Assembly (NCBI GenBank): GCA_015065975.1
Contig: SVPG01000003.1
Span: 1 to 64,000, forward strand
Reading direction: 5' to 3'
Source: Oscillospiraceae bacterium
Lineage (GTDB): Bacteria; Bacillota; Clostridia; Oscillospirales; Acutalibacteraceae
DNA length: 64,000 nucleotides
Below, in pieces: positions 27,841-37,201 of the stretch. Numbering within the stretch: the stretch's first letter is position 1; every line of letters starts with the position of its first letter. A program made the position numbers and the translations under genes. The notes under the pieces were generated by a model. It did no database searches and was not told the origin of the DNA. It was given only the letters and a program-made list of their open reading frames with translations.

Positions 27841-28407
27841 CTATTCTTTTCCGAAAAGCTCGAGATAGGTATGCCTGAGAAGATAGATATATGCATCGGC
27901 CATCTCCTCGGCTGAAACCTCGCTCTTTTTTCCGAGCATCCAGTCGCTTGCAAATACCACAAGATTGACCGAAAAATATTTCGCCACCATACTGTTGTCG
28001 AGCAGCGGAACGTCCTTTTCATACTGTCTGACGGCGTCACCTATTCTTGCCGCAAGAAGCTTGTAGACTTCCCCGATAAAAATATTGATGAACCCGTTCT
28101 GACCCGTTATGGCAAAAGCCTTGCTGTAAAACTCTTTCTCTTCCCACAGGCGGATAAATATCATCTTTACCGCCTCGTCAAACATACCACAGGCAAGAAG
28201 CATATCTATACCTTTGAGAAGCTGTTTGCCGACTATCCATTCGAGGGTCTCATATTTATCCTGGAAATGGTAATAGAATGTCGGGCGTATGACTCCCGCT
28301 TTTTCGGTTATCATTCTGATCGTTATTTTCTCAAAGGGCATTGTCTGAGTAAGCTCTTTCAGACTTTCCGCAATGAGCTCATTTGTCAGTTCCCGTTTAT
28401 TGTCCAT
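27841..28407 (-). CDS. TetR family transcriptional regulator
   Basis: DNA-binding repressor of 188 residues. The N-terminal helix-turn-helix reads FEKITIRMITEKAGVIRPTFYYHFQDKYE, cut here by its two helices (ITEKAGV and RPTFYYHFQ). The C-terminal domain resembles TetR_C_8 of DhaS-like regulators. The target is unknown; the MntP-like transporter gene lies 23 bases upstream on the same strand and is a candidate. Confidence 0.88.
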   Translation of the reverse strand: MDNKRELTNELIAESLKELTQTMPFEKITIRMITEKAGVIRPTFYYHFQDKYETLEWIVGKQLLKGIDMLLACGMFDEAVKMIFIRLWEEKEFYSKAFAITGQNGFINIFIGEVYKLLAARIGDAVRQYEKDVPLLDNSMVAKYFSVNLVVFASDWMLGKKSEVSAEEMADAYIYLLRHTYLELFGKE

Positions 28408-28430
28408 CGTTCATTCTCCTATCACAGCTC

Positions 28431-29021
28431 TCACTGCGCCAAAAGACGGACAAACACATCTATCGCCGAAACCAGCAATATCGCCGCTCCGATATAATAA
28501 GCGATCTTTTTCGGTTCCCAGCCGAGATGATAACCAAGTCTTATTCCCGCAATTACAGCTATTGCCGTAACGAGTACAACACAGACGAAAACCTCGATCT
28601 GATTGACCGACCACAGAGCGAAACTGAAGCCTGCAAAAAGCGAATCAACACTTGTAAGCAGTGCCGATATCCAGATCTTCTTGAAGTCGATCTCGCTGCG
28701 GCGTTCAACGGTATCGTCCTGTTTCCAGCCCTTGAGAAGAAGTATCACACCGAGGACAATAAGAATCGCTATCGAGCAGGCATTGCTCATTATTCCCGCA
28801 TCGGCTGATCTCTCTCTGAAAAGAGGAATGGCGGAAACCATCTCACCAAGCATTACACCCGCCGTCTGGCAAAGTGTGAATATTCCTATTATTTTCAGAA
28901 GCTGTGCTTTTTCCACCTTTAAAATGACTGCTCCGTAACATATCGAAAGAGCAAGCACATCAAAGGATATTCCCACACATACAAGAAATATTTCAAGCAG
29001 ACCGAGATCAAAGATCCCCAT
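28431..29021 (-). CDS. MntP/YtaF-like membrane transporter
   Basis: Polytopic membrane protein of 196 residues with about six helices. The two MntP-type repeats carry acidic motifs inside the membrane: SFDVLALSICYG near the N-terminus and SVDSLFAGFSFA in the second half. MntP exports manganese, so manganese or another cation is the likely substrate. The ATG of MGIFDLGLLE is chosen because GGAGG lies 8 bases before it; a TTG two codons earlier is too close to that site. No yybP-ykoY manganese riboswitch was found upstream. Confidence 0.8.
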   Translation of the reverse strand: MGIFDLGLLEIFLVCVGISFDVLALSICYGAVILKVEKAQLLKIIGIFTLCQTAGVMLGEMVSAIPLFRERSADAGIMSNACSIAILIVLGVILLLKGWKQDDTVERRSEIDFKKIWISALLTSVDSLFAGFSFALWSVNQIEVFVCVVLVTAIAVIAGIRLGYHLGWEPKKIAYYIGAAILLVSAIDVFVRLLAQ

Positions 29022-29154
29022 AAGCAATACCTCCGCATTAAAGTGATAACGTAAATATTCTACTGCATATAATGAATTTTAACTATATTCAAAAGGTTTG
29101 ATGCTGTCAGACTGTTCATACATTTTGCCTCAGATTGTATGAATAAAAAAACTG

Positions 29155-29194
29155 TCACGCCCGATATGAGCACACCGGCACATATCGGGCGTGA
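29155..29194 (-). terminator. Terminator after secA
   Basis: A perfect 14-bp stem (TCACGCCCGATATG and its complement) is followed on the minus strand by a run of seven T residues. It lies beyond the duplicated secA tail. Confidence 0.88.
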
Positions 29195-29202
29195 TCCGAA
29201 AA

Positions 29203-29255
29203 TTATTCTACACTGTTTGCATTCTTTCCGCAGCAGTGCTTGTATTTCTTGCCGC
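29203..29255 (-). repeat. Partial second copy of the secA 3' end
   Basis: This 53-base stretch matches 29285-29337, the last codons of secA, with three mismatches. Read in frame it encodes [16 protein letters not shown] and a stop, the same as the SecA C-terminus, preceded by CRC instead of CPCGS. It has no start codon and sits between the secA stop and its terminator. Confidence 0.85.
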
Positions 29256-29286
29256 AGCGGCAGCCTCGAGAGTGAATCCTTCTCAC

Positions 29287-32037
29287 TTATTCGACGCTGT
29301 TTGCATTCTTTCCGCAGCAATGCTTGTATTTCTTGCCGCTTCCGCAGGGACACGGTGCATTTCTGCCGATCTTCTTGACGCCGCGCACAGTCTTTGAATC
29401 CTTGTCAGAATCGTCACCGCCGACATTTTCGGGGATCTCGACCTGCTTGCGCTGCATCTCCTCCTCTGTTCTTATGCGTACAGTGAGGATCCTCTGAGCG
29501 GTGTCCTCTTTTATGGAGGCGATCATCTCATCGAACATATCGAAGCCTTCGATGGTATACGCAACAACGGGGTCCTTCTGACCGTATGCGCGCAGTCCGA
29601 TACCCTTCTTGAGCTCATCCATCGCATCGATGTGATCCATCCAGAGCTGGTCAACGCACATGAGCAGGACGATTCTGTCAAGCTCTCTTGCGCGCTCCTC
29701 GCCGAACTCAGCCTCGCGCTTCTCATAGAGATTTCTTGCCTTCTCCTGAAGCAGTTCGGTGATTTCCTCCTTATCAACCTCTTCGAGCTCTTCCCTTGTA
29801 TATCTGAGTTCATCGGGAGTTATGAGCCAGCCCATATAGGTATCGCGGAGACCTTCGAGGTTCCACTGGTCGGGATCGTCCATACTGAGGAAACGTGCTG
29901 TGTTTGCAGCGATGGAATCGTCGATCATCTTGAGAATCTTGTCTCTGAGATTTTCGCCGTTGAGAACCTCGTCGCGCTGAGAATAGATGATCTCTCTCTG
30001 ACGGTTCATGACATCGTCGTACTGGAGAACATGACGTCTTATGCCGAAGTTGCGGCTCTCGACCTTGCCCTGTGCGCTTTCGATCGCACTGGAAACCATC
30101 TTGGCCTCGATGGGCATATCCTCGTCGATATTGAGCATCGACATGACGCTTGTGAGCTTATCGCCGCCGAAGAGACGCATGAGGTCATCTTCAAGCGAGA
30201 GATAGAACTGGCTTTCACCGGGGTCGCCCTGTCGGCCTGCACGTCCGCGCAGCTGGTTATCGATACGTCTTGACTCGTGTCTCTCGGTACCGATTATGAG
30301 AAGTCCGCCTGCCTCGCGTACGCTTTCCGCCTCGCCTGCGATCTCCTTCTTGTACTTTTCGTTGAGCTCAGCAAAGAGCTTTCTTCCTGCGAGCACCTCT
30401 TCATCGTCGGTCTCGTCAAAAGCGGTCGAACGGTCGATCTGCTCCTCAGTATAACCCTGACGGCGCATCTCGGTCTTTGCAAGATATTCAGCGTTTCCGC
30501 CGAGGATAATATCGGTGCCTCGACCTGCCATGTTTGTGGCGATCGTTACCGCACCGAGCTTACCCGCCTGTGCGACGATCTCAGCTTCCTTTGCGTGCTG
30601 TTTTGCATTGAGAACCTCGTGCTTGATTCCTCTGCGGGAAAGCATAGCACTGAGCATCTCACTCTTTTCGATCGATATTGTACCGACAAGAACAGGCTGA
30701 CCGACCTCATGGCTCTGTGCAATACGGTCGATAACCGCATGGAACTTGCCCGACTCGGTCTTGAATATCTGGTCGGAACAGTCGTTTCTTATCATCGGCT
30801 TGTTTGTGGGAATCGCGATGCAGTCGAGGTTGTAGATCTCTCTGAACTCTTCCTCTTCGGTGAGGGCTGTACCCGTCATACCCGAAAGCTTCTTATAAAG
30901 ACGGAAATAGTTCTGGAAGGTGATTGTTGCAAGGGTCTTTGACTCTCGCTCGACCTTGACGTTTTCCTTTGCCTCGATCGCCTGATGCAGACCCTCGTTG
31001 AAGCGTCTGCCGTGCATGAGACGGCCCGTAAATTCATCGACGATTATGACCTTGCCGTCCTGAACGACATAGTCGATATCCCTCTTCATTATACCGCGTG
31101 CCTTGATAGCCTGGTTGATGTGATGGGATATTGTCTGGTTTTCGGGATCGGTGAGGTTGTCGACGGAAAACTCGCGCTCAGCCTTTGCAACACCGCGTGC
31201 CGTAAGGGTGGCGGTATTTGCCTTTTCGTCGACGATGTAATCGGCGTCCTCGAACAGCTCGTCCTGGTCCTGCTTGTCGTCCGACTCGGCAATCTTCGCC
31301 ATTTTGAGTCTTGCGGCAAACTTATCGGCTCTTGTGTACATATCGGTGGACTTGTCGCCTCTGCCCGAAATGATGAGCGGTGTTCTTGCCTCGTCTATGA
31401 GAATCGAGTCGACCTCGTCAACGATTGCAAAGGCGTGACCGCGCTGTACCTTTCTGTCGAGGTATGCAACCATGTTGTCTCTGAGGTAATCGAATCCGAG
31501 CTCGTTGTTTGTGCCGTAGGTTATATCGCAGGCATACGCTTCCTTTCTTTCCTCGTTGGACATATCGTGAACGATAAGACCGACGGAAAGTCCGAGCCAG
31601 CGATGTATCTTTCCCATCCACTCGCTGTCTCGACGTGCAAGATAATCGTTGACCGTGACAACGTGCACACCCTTGCCTGTCAGCGCATTGAGGTATGAAG
31701 GCAGAGTCGCAACAAGCGTCTTTCCTTCACCGGTTTTCATTTCGGCGATTCTGCCCTGATGCAGTATTATACCGCCGATTATCTGAACCGGGAAATGCTT
31801 CATACCGAGAACTCTCCACGAAGCTTCACGGCATACCGCAAATGCATCGGGAAGTATATCGTCAAGGGTCTCGCCGTCGGCAAGTCTCTTCTTGAGAATT
31901 TCGGTCTGTGAGCGAAGCTCGGTATCATCCATTACCTCATACTTCGGCTCGAGAGCAAGCACCTTATCGGCTATCGGCTGCACTCTCTTGAGCTCTCTTT
32001 TTGAATAGTCTCCGAACAGAGCTTTAAGAAGTCCCAT
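29287..32037 (-). CDS. secA: Preprotein translocase ATPase SecA
   Basis: Motor that drives secretory proteins through SecYEG. The 916-residue protein has the expected order: nucleotide-binding domain 1 with [14 protein letters not shown] (Walker A) and [17 protein letters not shown] (Walker B region), the preprotein cross-linking domain, the second nucleotide domain with [13 protein letters not shown], the helical scaffold, and a C-terminal zinc SEC-C motif [20 protein letters not shown] shorter 53-base copy of the last codons is repeated downstream. It follows the clostripain-like gene at 61 bases without an obvious promoter, so it may be partly co-transcribed. Confidence 0.98.
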   Translation of the reverse strand: MGLLKALFGDYSKRELKRVQPIADKVLALEPKYEVMDDTELRSQTEILKKRLADGETLDDILPDAFAVCREASWRVLGMKHFPVQIIGGIILHQGRIAEMKTGEGKTLVATLPSYLNALTGKGVHVVTVNDYLARRDSEWMGKIHRWLGLSVGLIVHDMSNEERKEAYACDITYGTNNELGFDYLRDNMVAYLDRKVQRGHAFAIVDEVDSILIDEARTPLIISGRGDKSTDMYTRADKFAARLKMAKIAESDDKQDQDELFEDADYIVDEKANTATLTARGVAKAEREFSVDNLTDPENQTISHHINQAIKARGIMKRDIDYVVQDGKVIIVDEFTGRLMHGRRFNEGLHQAIEAKENVKVERESKTLATITFQNYFRLYKKLSGMTGTALTEEEEFREIYNLDCIAIPTNKPMIRNDCSDQIFKTESGKFHAVIDRIAQSHEVGQPVLVGTISIEKSEMLSAMLSRRGIKHEVLNAKQHAKEAEIVAQAGKLGAVTIATNMAGRGTDIILGGNAEYLAKTEMRRQGYTEEQIDRSTAFDETDDEEVLAGRKLFAELNEKYKKEIAGEAESVREAGGLLIIGTERHESRRIDNQLRGRAGRQGDPGESQFYLSLEDDLMRLFGGDKLTSVMSMLNIDEDMPIEAKMVSSAIESAQGKVESRNFGIRRHVLQYDDVMNRQREIIYSQRDEVLNGENLRDKILKMIDDSIAANTARFLSMDDPDQWNLEGLRDTYMGWLITPDELRYTREELEEVDKEEITELLQEKARNLYEKREAEFGEERARELDRIVLLMCVDQLWMDHIDAMDELKKGIGLRAYGQKDPVVAYTIEGFDMFDEMIASIKEDTAQRILTVRIRTEEEMQRKQVEIPENVGGDDSDKDSKTVRGVKKIGRNAPCPCGSGKKYKHCCGKNANSVE

Positions 32038-32098
32038 TTATCTGATCCTTTCTTGATTGGGTTAGGGCGCAGGTCTTCCCCGCGCCCCTGTTTTTATC

Positions 32099-34591
32099 TT
32101 AGTCGACATATTCCATGGACGGTGTCCACAGCTCGTTTCCGTAAATATCGGTCAGGCAATAGCTGTATCTGCAATTACCCATGACACTCTTATTGCTTAT
32201 TGTGATATTGCCGTTGACGGTCATCTGCTCGCCGAGCATATAGCTGTCGGAATATACGCCGTCATAGGTATAATAGTCACAGAGGAAGTCGATAACGTCG
32301 CCGTTCTTGAGCTCGACAAGTCCCTTTGCTTCGACCGCTGTTGCGCCGTCATAGTTGATGCGGGCGCCGACAACGATTCCGTTTTCGTTCTCGTTATCAA
32401 ACTGAACGATAAGATCCATCAGCTCACCGTTGAGCAGGATGGGGATTCTGCCGGTTATGACATAGTTGTCGCCCGAAACGTCATACGACTCCATATAATA
32501 GCTGACAACATGGTCGTTGAGATAGAGCCAAGTGCCGTCGTATCCGAGAAGCAGGTCGGAATTATCGTCAAACTCATAGACATTGTCCATACCGAGATCG
32601 ATATATCCAGTGCCGTCGTCGTAGAACACGTTGAGCTCGATATCCTGCACAAGCTCCCATTCCTCGTCGGTCAGCTTGAGAACGGGTGTCTTGCCGCTGT
32701 TGTCAACGCCGTGGATAACGCTTGCCGGGTCGAGATAGTTGTTCTCATAATAGCTCTGCTGAGCCATGATCTTATCGGAGCTGAACCAGCCCATAAGCTG
32801 TCCGACATCGAATGTGTTGGAGGAGCTGCTGTTTCCGAGGAAGAGCGGGAGCAGCGTTCCGATGAGGTCTGTATTATTGGACGAGGAGCCCGAACCGCCA
32901 AGCATACCGATAAGGGAAAGAAGCGAATCGCTTCCGCCGCCGAAGAGCGACGATTCCTGAGAACCGATTCCGCCGGAGATGATCTGTCCGCCGGCAGACA
33001 CGTTCGCAAAGCTTCTCACACACTCAGTGTATGCGCTGTCCATTCCGATCTTGTTGTAGGTATTGATAAGCTTGTCAAGGTTGCCCGATTTTCCGTACGG
33101 GAAATAAATGGATATACCGTTTGCTCCGCCGATATTGGAGGAGGTACGGTTATACTTGACGCAGTTCTTGAGGATTGCCGCGAGCTGATTGGACTCGGCA
33201 GTATTGAGATTCTCACAGAGATTGATAAGATCGCACTGGTTGATGCCGGAAGAGAATTCCTTTGTGCTGCTTCTTGCATTGGACACGATCTTATAATCGG
33301 TATTTATCGTGCTGTTGACCGATGCGGCAAAGTTGGTGAATGCCTGACCTGCCGTTCCGTCGAGCTCTGCGAGGTCGACAATGGAAAGGGTAGTCTTGTT
33401 GGTCGGGGAATTTCTGTAGCACTCGTCTACAAAATCGTCGATGATCTCTTTACCGAGCGTTACGGTATTTATCTTTGTATTCTTCGAGAGAAAAGTCAGC
33501 CAGTTGGTATAGTACCATCCGCAGCCGGGCTCTGTTTCCTCGGATGCGATAAGGTAGTCAGCATAGTCCTCCATGACAAGCGCTGTCTCGAGAGTTGCCA
33601 TAAGGCAGGCATCAAAGCCGATGAAGTCGAACTTTACGCCTGCTGCGCCGATTGCCGAATCGAGCTTGTCAAGTGTGAGGGAGCCTGTATTGGAGGTCTC
33701 GTCATAACCGAAGCCCGAAACCGATCCTCCGCCGTGATCCCAGAAGATAAGTATGTTTCTGTCAGCGGGATAATTCTGGGAGCAGAACTTGATGAAGTTT
33801 GTGAGCGTGGACGGATTTACCATCGACTGCTTGCCGAGGTCGGCAACCTTCTGCATACCTGCGCTTGTGATTCGCCATATCTCGTTTGTGCTCGAGGAAA
33901 TGGTATCGTTCTTCCACTTGCTGCAGCCGCCTGTCTCAACGATTACGTTGACATTGCTGCCGATCTTTGCGCCGAGCATTTCCTGGATATCCTTTGTCGC
34001 CATACCGTACTTGCTCTCAAGGTCGGTCGCGCACATATAGATCATGACCGTGACGGTCTCGCTCGAGGAAGTATTGCAATACTTCGTTCTCGCAGAAGCG
34101 GACACGTTAAGGTCGGCGCTGTGCTCTGCACTGTTTGTTCCTGCAACACCCGTGAAGGTACTGGACGGTGCCATATTCAGGCAGCTCGTCATATCCATAC
34201 CCGAACCCGAGGATGCACCTGCGCACGCATTTCCACCGGTGCAGCTCGATACCACATAGAACAGCACGATAACAGCGATCGCGATCATGATTATCTTGCC
34301 GTATTTTGACTTGAGAAGCTTCTGTGCGCCAAGGGATCCCGCAAGACTGAGGCATCCGCTGAGGCTGCTTCCGGATATTGTCGGGAAGGAGGCTCTGTTT
34401 CCCGAGCCCGAACCGCCCGAGAATCCTCCGAACGAGCTGCTCTGGCTGTTTTTGCGTGAGTATCCGTCCGATTTGCCGACCGGTCTTCTGTTATTTGAGC
34501 TTATAGCAGAACCTCTGCGTCTGACTCCGCCGCCACCGCTTGTGACGTTCTTGCGTCTGCCGCCGCTTCCGGGCTTTCTGTTGACTGCCAT
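32099..34591 (-). CDS. Membrane-anchored clostripain-like (C11) protease
   Basis: Predicted cysteine protease of family C11, clan CD, cutting after basic residues in known members. With the ATG of MAVNRKPGSG it has 830 residues; GAGGAG lies about 11 bases before that ATG, while an upstream GTG touches the site. A Ser/Gly/Arg-rich cytosolic head (about 95 residues) precedes one transmembrane helix (about residues 99-115). The protease domain then has VMIYMCATDLES, the catalytic His in IFWDHGGGSVSG and the catalytic Cys in GFDACLMATLE. The C-terminal 350 residues include a beta-rich region of unknown fold. The head is unlike typical secreted clostripain and suggests a type II membrane protein. 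Confidence 0.88.
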   Translation of the reverse strand: MAVNRKPGSGGRRKNVTSGGGGVRRRGSAISSNNRRPVGKSDGYSRKNSQSSSFGGFSGGSGSGNRASFPTISGSSLSGCLSLAGSLGAQKLLKSKYGKIIMIAIAVIVLFYVVSSCTGGNACAGASSGSGMDMTSCLNMAPSSTFTGVAGTNSAEHSADLNVSASARTKYCNTSSSETVTVMIYMCATDLESKYGMATKDIQEMLGAKIGSNVNVIVETGGCSKWKNDTISSSTNEIWRITSAGMQKVADLGKQSMVNPSTLTNFIKFCSQNYPADRNILIFWDHGGGSVSGFGYDETSNTGSLTLDKLDSAIGAAGVKFDFIGFDACLMATLETALVMEDYADYLIASEETEPGCGWYYTNWLTFLSKNTKINTVTLGKEIIDDFVDECYRNSPTNKTTLSIVDLAELDGTAGQAFTNFAASVNSTINTDYKIVSNARSSTKEFSSGINQCDLINLCENLNTAESNQLAAILKNCVKYNRTSSNIGGANGISIYFPYGKSGNLDKLINTYNKIGMDSAYTECVRSFANVSAGGQIISGGIGSQESSLFGGGSDSLLSLIGMLGGSGSSSNNTDLIGTLLPLFLGNSSSSNTFDVGQLMGWFSSDKIMAQQSYYENNYLDPASVIHGVDNSGKTPVLKLTDEEWELVQDIELNVFYDDGTGYIDLGMDNVYEFDDNSDLLLGYDGTWLYLNDHVVSYYMESYDVSGDNYVITGRIPILLNGELMDLIVQFDNENENGIVVGARINYDGATAVEAKGLVELKNGDVIDFLCDYYTYDGVYSDSYMLGEQMTVNGNITISNKSVMGNCRYSYCLTDIYGNELWTPSMEYVD

Positions 34592-34640
34592 TTTAAACTT
34601 CACTCCTCATAAACTTGATACCTAAAAATGTTATCAAGTA

Positions 34641-34669
34641 ATTATAGCATACGAGACTGTTTTTTACAA
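34641..34669 (-). promoter_or_regulatory. Promoter of the C11 protease gene
   Basis: TTGTAA (34664-34669) and TATAAT (34641-34646) are separated by 17 bases on the minus strand, in the divergent gap before the diguanylate cyclase gene. Confidence 0.7.
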
Positions 34670-34802
34670 CAAATGGTTTGATTTTATTTTTATATATTTT
34701 GCCGCAATGAGTATATCACGCGTTTTTCCTCTGCCCTGCCGCAAAAAAGCCGCAATAAATGTAAATTATTCTTGAAAACGGCAAAATACCTCAAGAATAC
34801 AT

Positions 34803-34831
34803 TTGACACGACTTTTTTAACATTGTATAAT
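34803..34831 (+). promoter_or_regulatory. Promoter of the diguanylate cyclase gene
   Basis: Consensus TTGACA (34803-34808) and TATAAT (34826-34831) are separated by 17 bases; the leader to the ATG is about 40 bases. Confidence 0.82.
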
Positions 34832-34878
34832 AATTACTTGTAATTATATCCTGATCTTTACCTGGGAGCTGTCACAAA

Positions 34879-37149
34879 ATGACCGAAAAACGCCTTAACA
34901 TAGGCCTTCTTATAAACGGTATGGACGATGACTTTGCAAACGCTGTTTGCAGGGGTGTTGCCGAGCTTGCCGAAAAGCTCGACTTCAACCTGCTCATCTT
35001 CCCCGGCAACAATTTTCACACGAGAATAAGCACCATCAGCGACACACTCTTCAACAGCCAGCATCAGACTATTTTCTCCTACGCTTTTGAAGACCAGCTG
35101 GACGCTGTCATCATATCCGTCGGCTCGATTTACACAGACCCCCATTGCGAAAGCGCTATGGAGGTCATTTCGCATTTCTCTCATATTCCCATCGTCACGC
35201 TGTGCTTTGAGGTCGAGGGATGCAGCTGTGTGCGTTTTGATGCAACAAGCGGCATCATCGAGCTTATCGACCATCTCGTCGGCACGCACGACTGCAAAAA
35301 GATCGCGTTTCTTTCGGGCTCGGACGACAACGAGGATTCGATCGAGCGTCTCAACGCATACATAACCGCTCTTGAAAAGAACGGCATTGAGTACAAGGAA
35401 AGCTATGTTGCATACGGTGATTTTACCACCGATTCGATCAACAAGGCCGATGAACTGCTTGATCGTTTCGACACTCTTCCCGATGCAATCTGCTGTGCAA
35501 ACGACCGTCTTGCATCGGACGTTTACCGTGCTCTCGCGAGGAGGAACATCGCTGTCGGACGCGATGTAATTGTCACGGGATATGACAACGTCGTTCTTTC
35601 TTCCGCTCTTACCCCCACTCTGACAACGGTCAACGCAAGCCCCTGCAGTCTCGGTCTGCATGCTGCACGTCTGGCTGTTGATATGGTCAGAAAGAATCTT
35701 CCCCCGCAGACTCTTACACTCAAATCGCAGCCCATTCTGCGCGAGTCCTGCCGTTCGCACAAAAACGTCAACCCCGAGGCAGGAAAGCTTCTCAGCGATT
35801 TCCTCGAGTCTGTTTCGATAAAGACCGACAATATCCATTTTCTCGGTCTTATAAGCAATTTCAACGGCGAGGCCACATCGTTTATAAACCTTCTTTACGA
35901 TCAGATAACGGACGAAACCACCGAAGAGATCGATCAGGCTACACTCATAGCCATGTTCAACTCGACCATTCTCGGATATGTTCCCGACACCCTTTCGGCG
36001 GCTTCCATCTGCGATTTTATCAGAACTTTGCAGACCGTTATGACAAACCACTGCTCCTGCGTCAAAAAGCGCGACCAGCTCGCGACCCTTTTTGCAGAGC
36101 TTTATTCAAGCGTCTGCTCGGTGCTCGTCGGTCTGATATACTATCAGATGCAGGGCAACCGTTTCAACTCCTTCTTCATCAACAACATCACTTCATTTGC
36201 AAATTCGGACCGCAACACAAGTCTTGCCGAGATCATGCAGCAGATATGCCGTCTTGATATAAAGAACAGCTACATTTATCTCGCCGAGAATCCCATACAC
36301 ATAAAGGACCCCTCTGTTGCAGAGACCTTTGACGAGCTTCTTCTGAGCGCGTACCACCACGGGTATGAATGCTTTGTTCCGAAAGAAAACATCGTTGTAA
36401 AGAGGCACGACCTCTTCTCGAACGATTACATTCTCAAGAACGAACGGTTCACCATGGTCATTCTGCCGCTCTTTACAATGAACGAACAGCTCGGTATGGC
36501 GATATTCGATCTGCCGATAAGCTTCCTCAATTACGTTCAGCTCATGTCCCGTCAGCTAAGCAACGCGCTCGAATCGATGTGCCTGCTCAGCCGTCTCAAC
36601 AGCCACATCGAGGACGTTGAACTGCGCAACACGATGCTGAGCACCATAGCTTCAAGGGATTCCCTCACGGGCCTGTACAACCGCTACGGTTTCTTTGAGC
36701 ATTCCGAGCTCATTGCGAGAAATCCCGCAAACGCGGGACGGCGTGCGATGATAGCCTTTGTCGACATGAACAACCTCAAGATCACCAACGACACCTTCGG
36801 TCACGAGGAAGGCGACTTTGCTCTCTGTCTCATAAACAATGCTCTCACGATGTGCTTCAACAAATCAAGCATAATCGGAAGAATCGGCGGCGACGAATTT
36901 GCGGTATTCGCAATTACCGACAGCAACGAGCCCGAAAAGAGCATTCAGCTCAGGCTCAAAAATATTCTCAATCAGCTCAACCGCGAATCGGATAAACCCT
37001 ATGAGGTCACACTCAGCATAGGCATTGTGCGATTCAAATGCTCCGATAACGTAATTATCAGAAGCTATCTCGAGCAGGCTGACAAGAAGCTCTATCTCGA
37101 CAAGCGAGAGAAACCTCAGTCAATTTTCAAAAAACAGAAAAATCAGTGA
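34879..37149 (+). CDS. Cytosolic LacI-type sensor fused to a GGDEF diguanylate cyclase
   Basis: Predicted to make cyclic di-GMP in response to a small molecule. The 756-residue protein starts with a LacI-type periplasmic-binding-protein fold (about 1-295) recognisable from NIGLLINGMDDDFANA, LDAVIISVG, KKIAFLSGS, PDAICCANDRLASDVYRAL and VIVTGYDN, but no DNA-binding domain precedes it. There is no signal peptide or membrane helix, so the sensor is cytosolic. A middle region (about 300-590) looks like a weak GAF or helical sensor. The C-terminal GGDEF domain has DSLTGLYNRYG and RIGGDEFAV (near 670); the RxxD inhibitory site before it is not seen. The ribosome site GGGAGC lies about 10 bases before the ATG. 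Confidence 0.9.
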   Translation: MTEKRLNIGLLINGMDDDFANAVCRGVAELAEKLDFNLLIFPGNNFHTRISTISDTLFNSQHQTIFSYAFEDQLDAVIISVGSIYTDPHCESAMEVISHFSHIPIVTLCFEVEGCSCVRFDATSGIIELIDHLVGTHDCKKIAFLSGSDDNEDSIERLNAYITALEKNGIEYKESYVAYGDFTTDSINKADELLDRFDTLPDAICCANDRLASDVYRALARRNIAVGRDVIVTGYDNVVLSSALTPTLTTVNASPCSLGLHAARLAVDMVRKNLPPQTLTLKSQPILRESCRSHKNVNPEAGKLLSDFLESVSIKTDNIHFLGLISNFNGEATSFINLLYDQITDETTEEIDQATLIAMFNSTILGYVPDTLSAASICDFIRTLQTVMTNHCSCVKKRDQLATLFAELYSSVCSVLVGLIYYQMQGNRFNSFFINNITSFANSDRNTSLAEIMQQICRLDIKNSYIYLAENPIHIKDPSVAETFDELLLSAYHHGYECFVPKENIVVKRHDLFSNDYILKNERFTMVILPLFTMNEQLGMAIFDLPISFLNYVQLMSRQLSNALESMCLLSRLNSHIEDVELRNTMLSTIASRDSLTGLYNRYGFFEHSELIARNPANAGRRAMIAFVDMNNLKITNDTFGHEEGDFALCLINNALTMCFNKSSIIGRIGGDEFAVFAITDSNEPEKSIQLRLKNILNQLNRESDKPYEVTLSIGIVRFKCSDNVIIRSYLEQADKKLYLDKREKPQSIFKKQKNQ

Positions 37150-37155
37150 TTATAA

Positions 37156-37197
37156 AAAACCGCTTCGGTCACGATGTTAAGTGACCGAAGCGGTTTT
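37156..37197. terminator. Bidirectional terminator
   Basis: A 17-bp stem (AAAACCGCTTCGGTCAC and its complement) has T-runs on both sides and separates the convergent diguanylate cyclase and cadherin-like genes. Confidence 0.92.
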
Positions 37198-37201
37198 GAT
37201 T

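Noticed and set aside
29022-29154. Possible yybP-ykoY manganese riboswitch before the MntP-like gene
   Set aside because: The conserved loop sequences of that family are not present; only AT-rich DNA is seen.
29060-29353. A 97-codon frame over the duplicated secA tail
   Set aside because: It is in a different frame from the SEC-C copies and repeats only because the DNA is duplicated.
32510-34309. A 599-codon open frame on the plus strand
   Set aside because: Antisense shadow of the C11 protease gene, whose catalytic motifs are on the minus strand.
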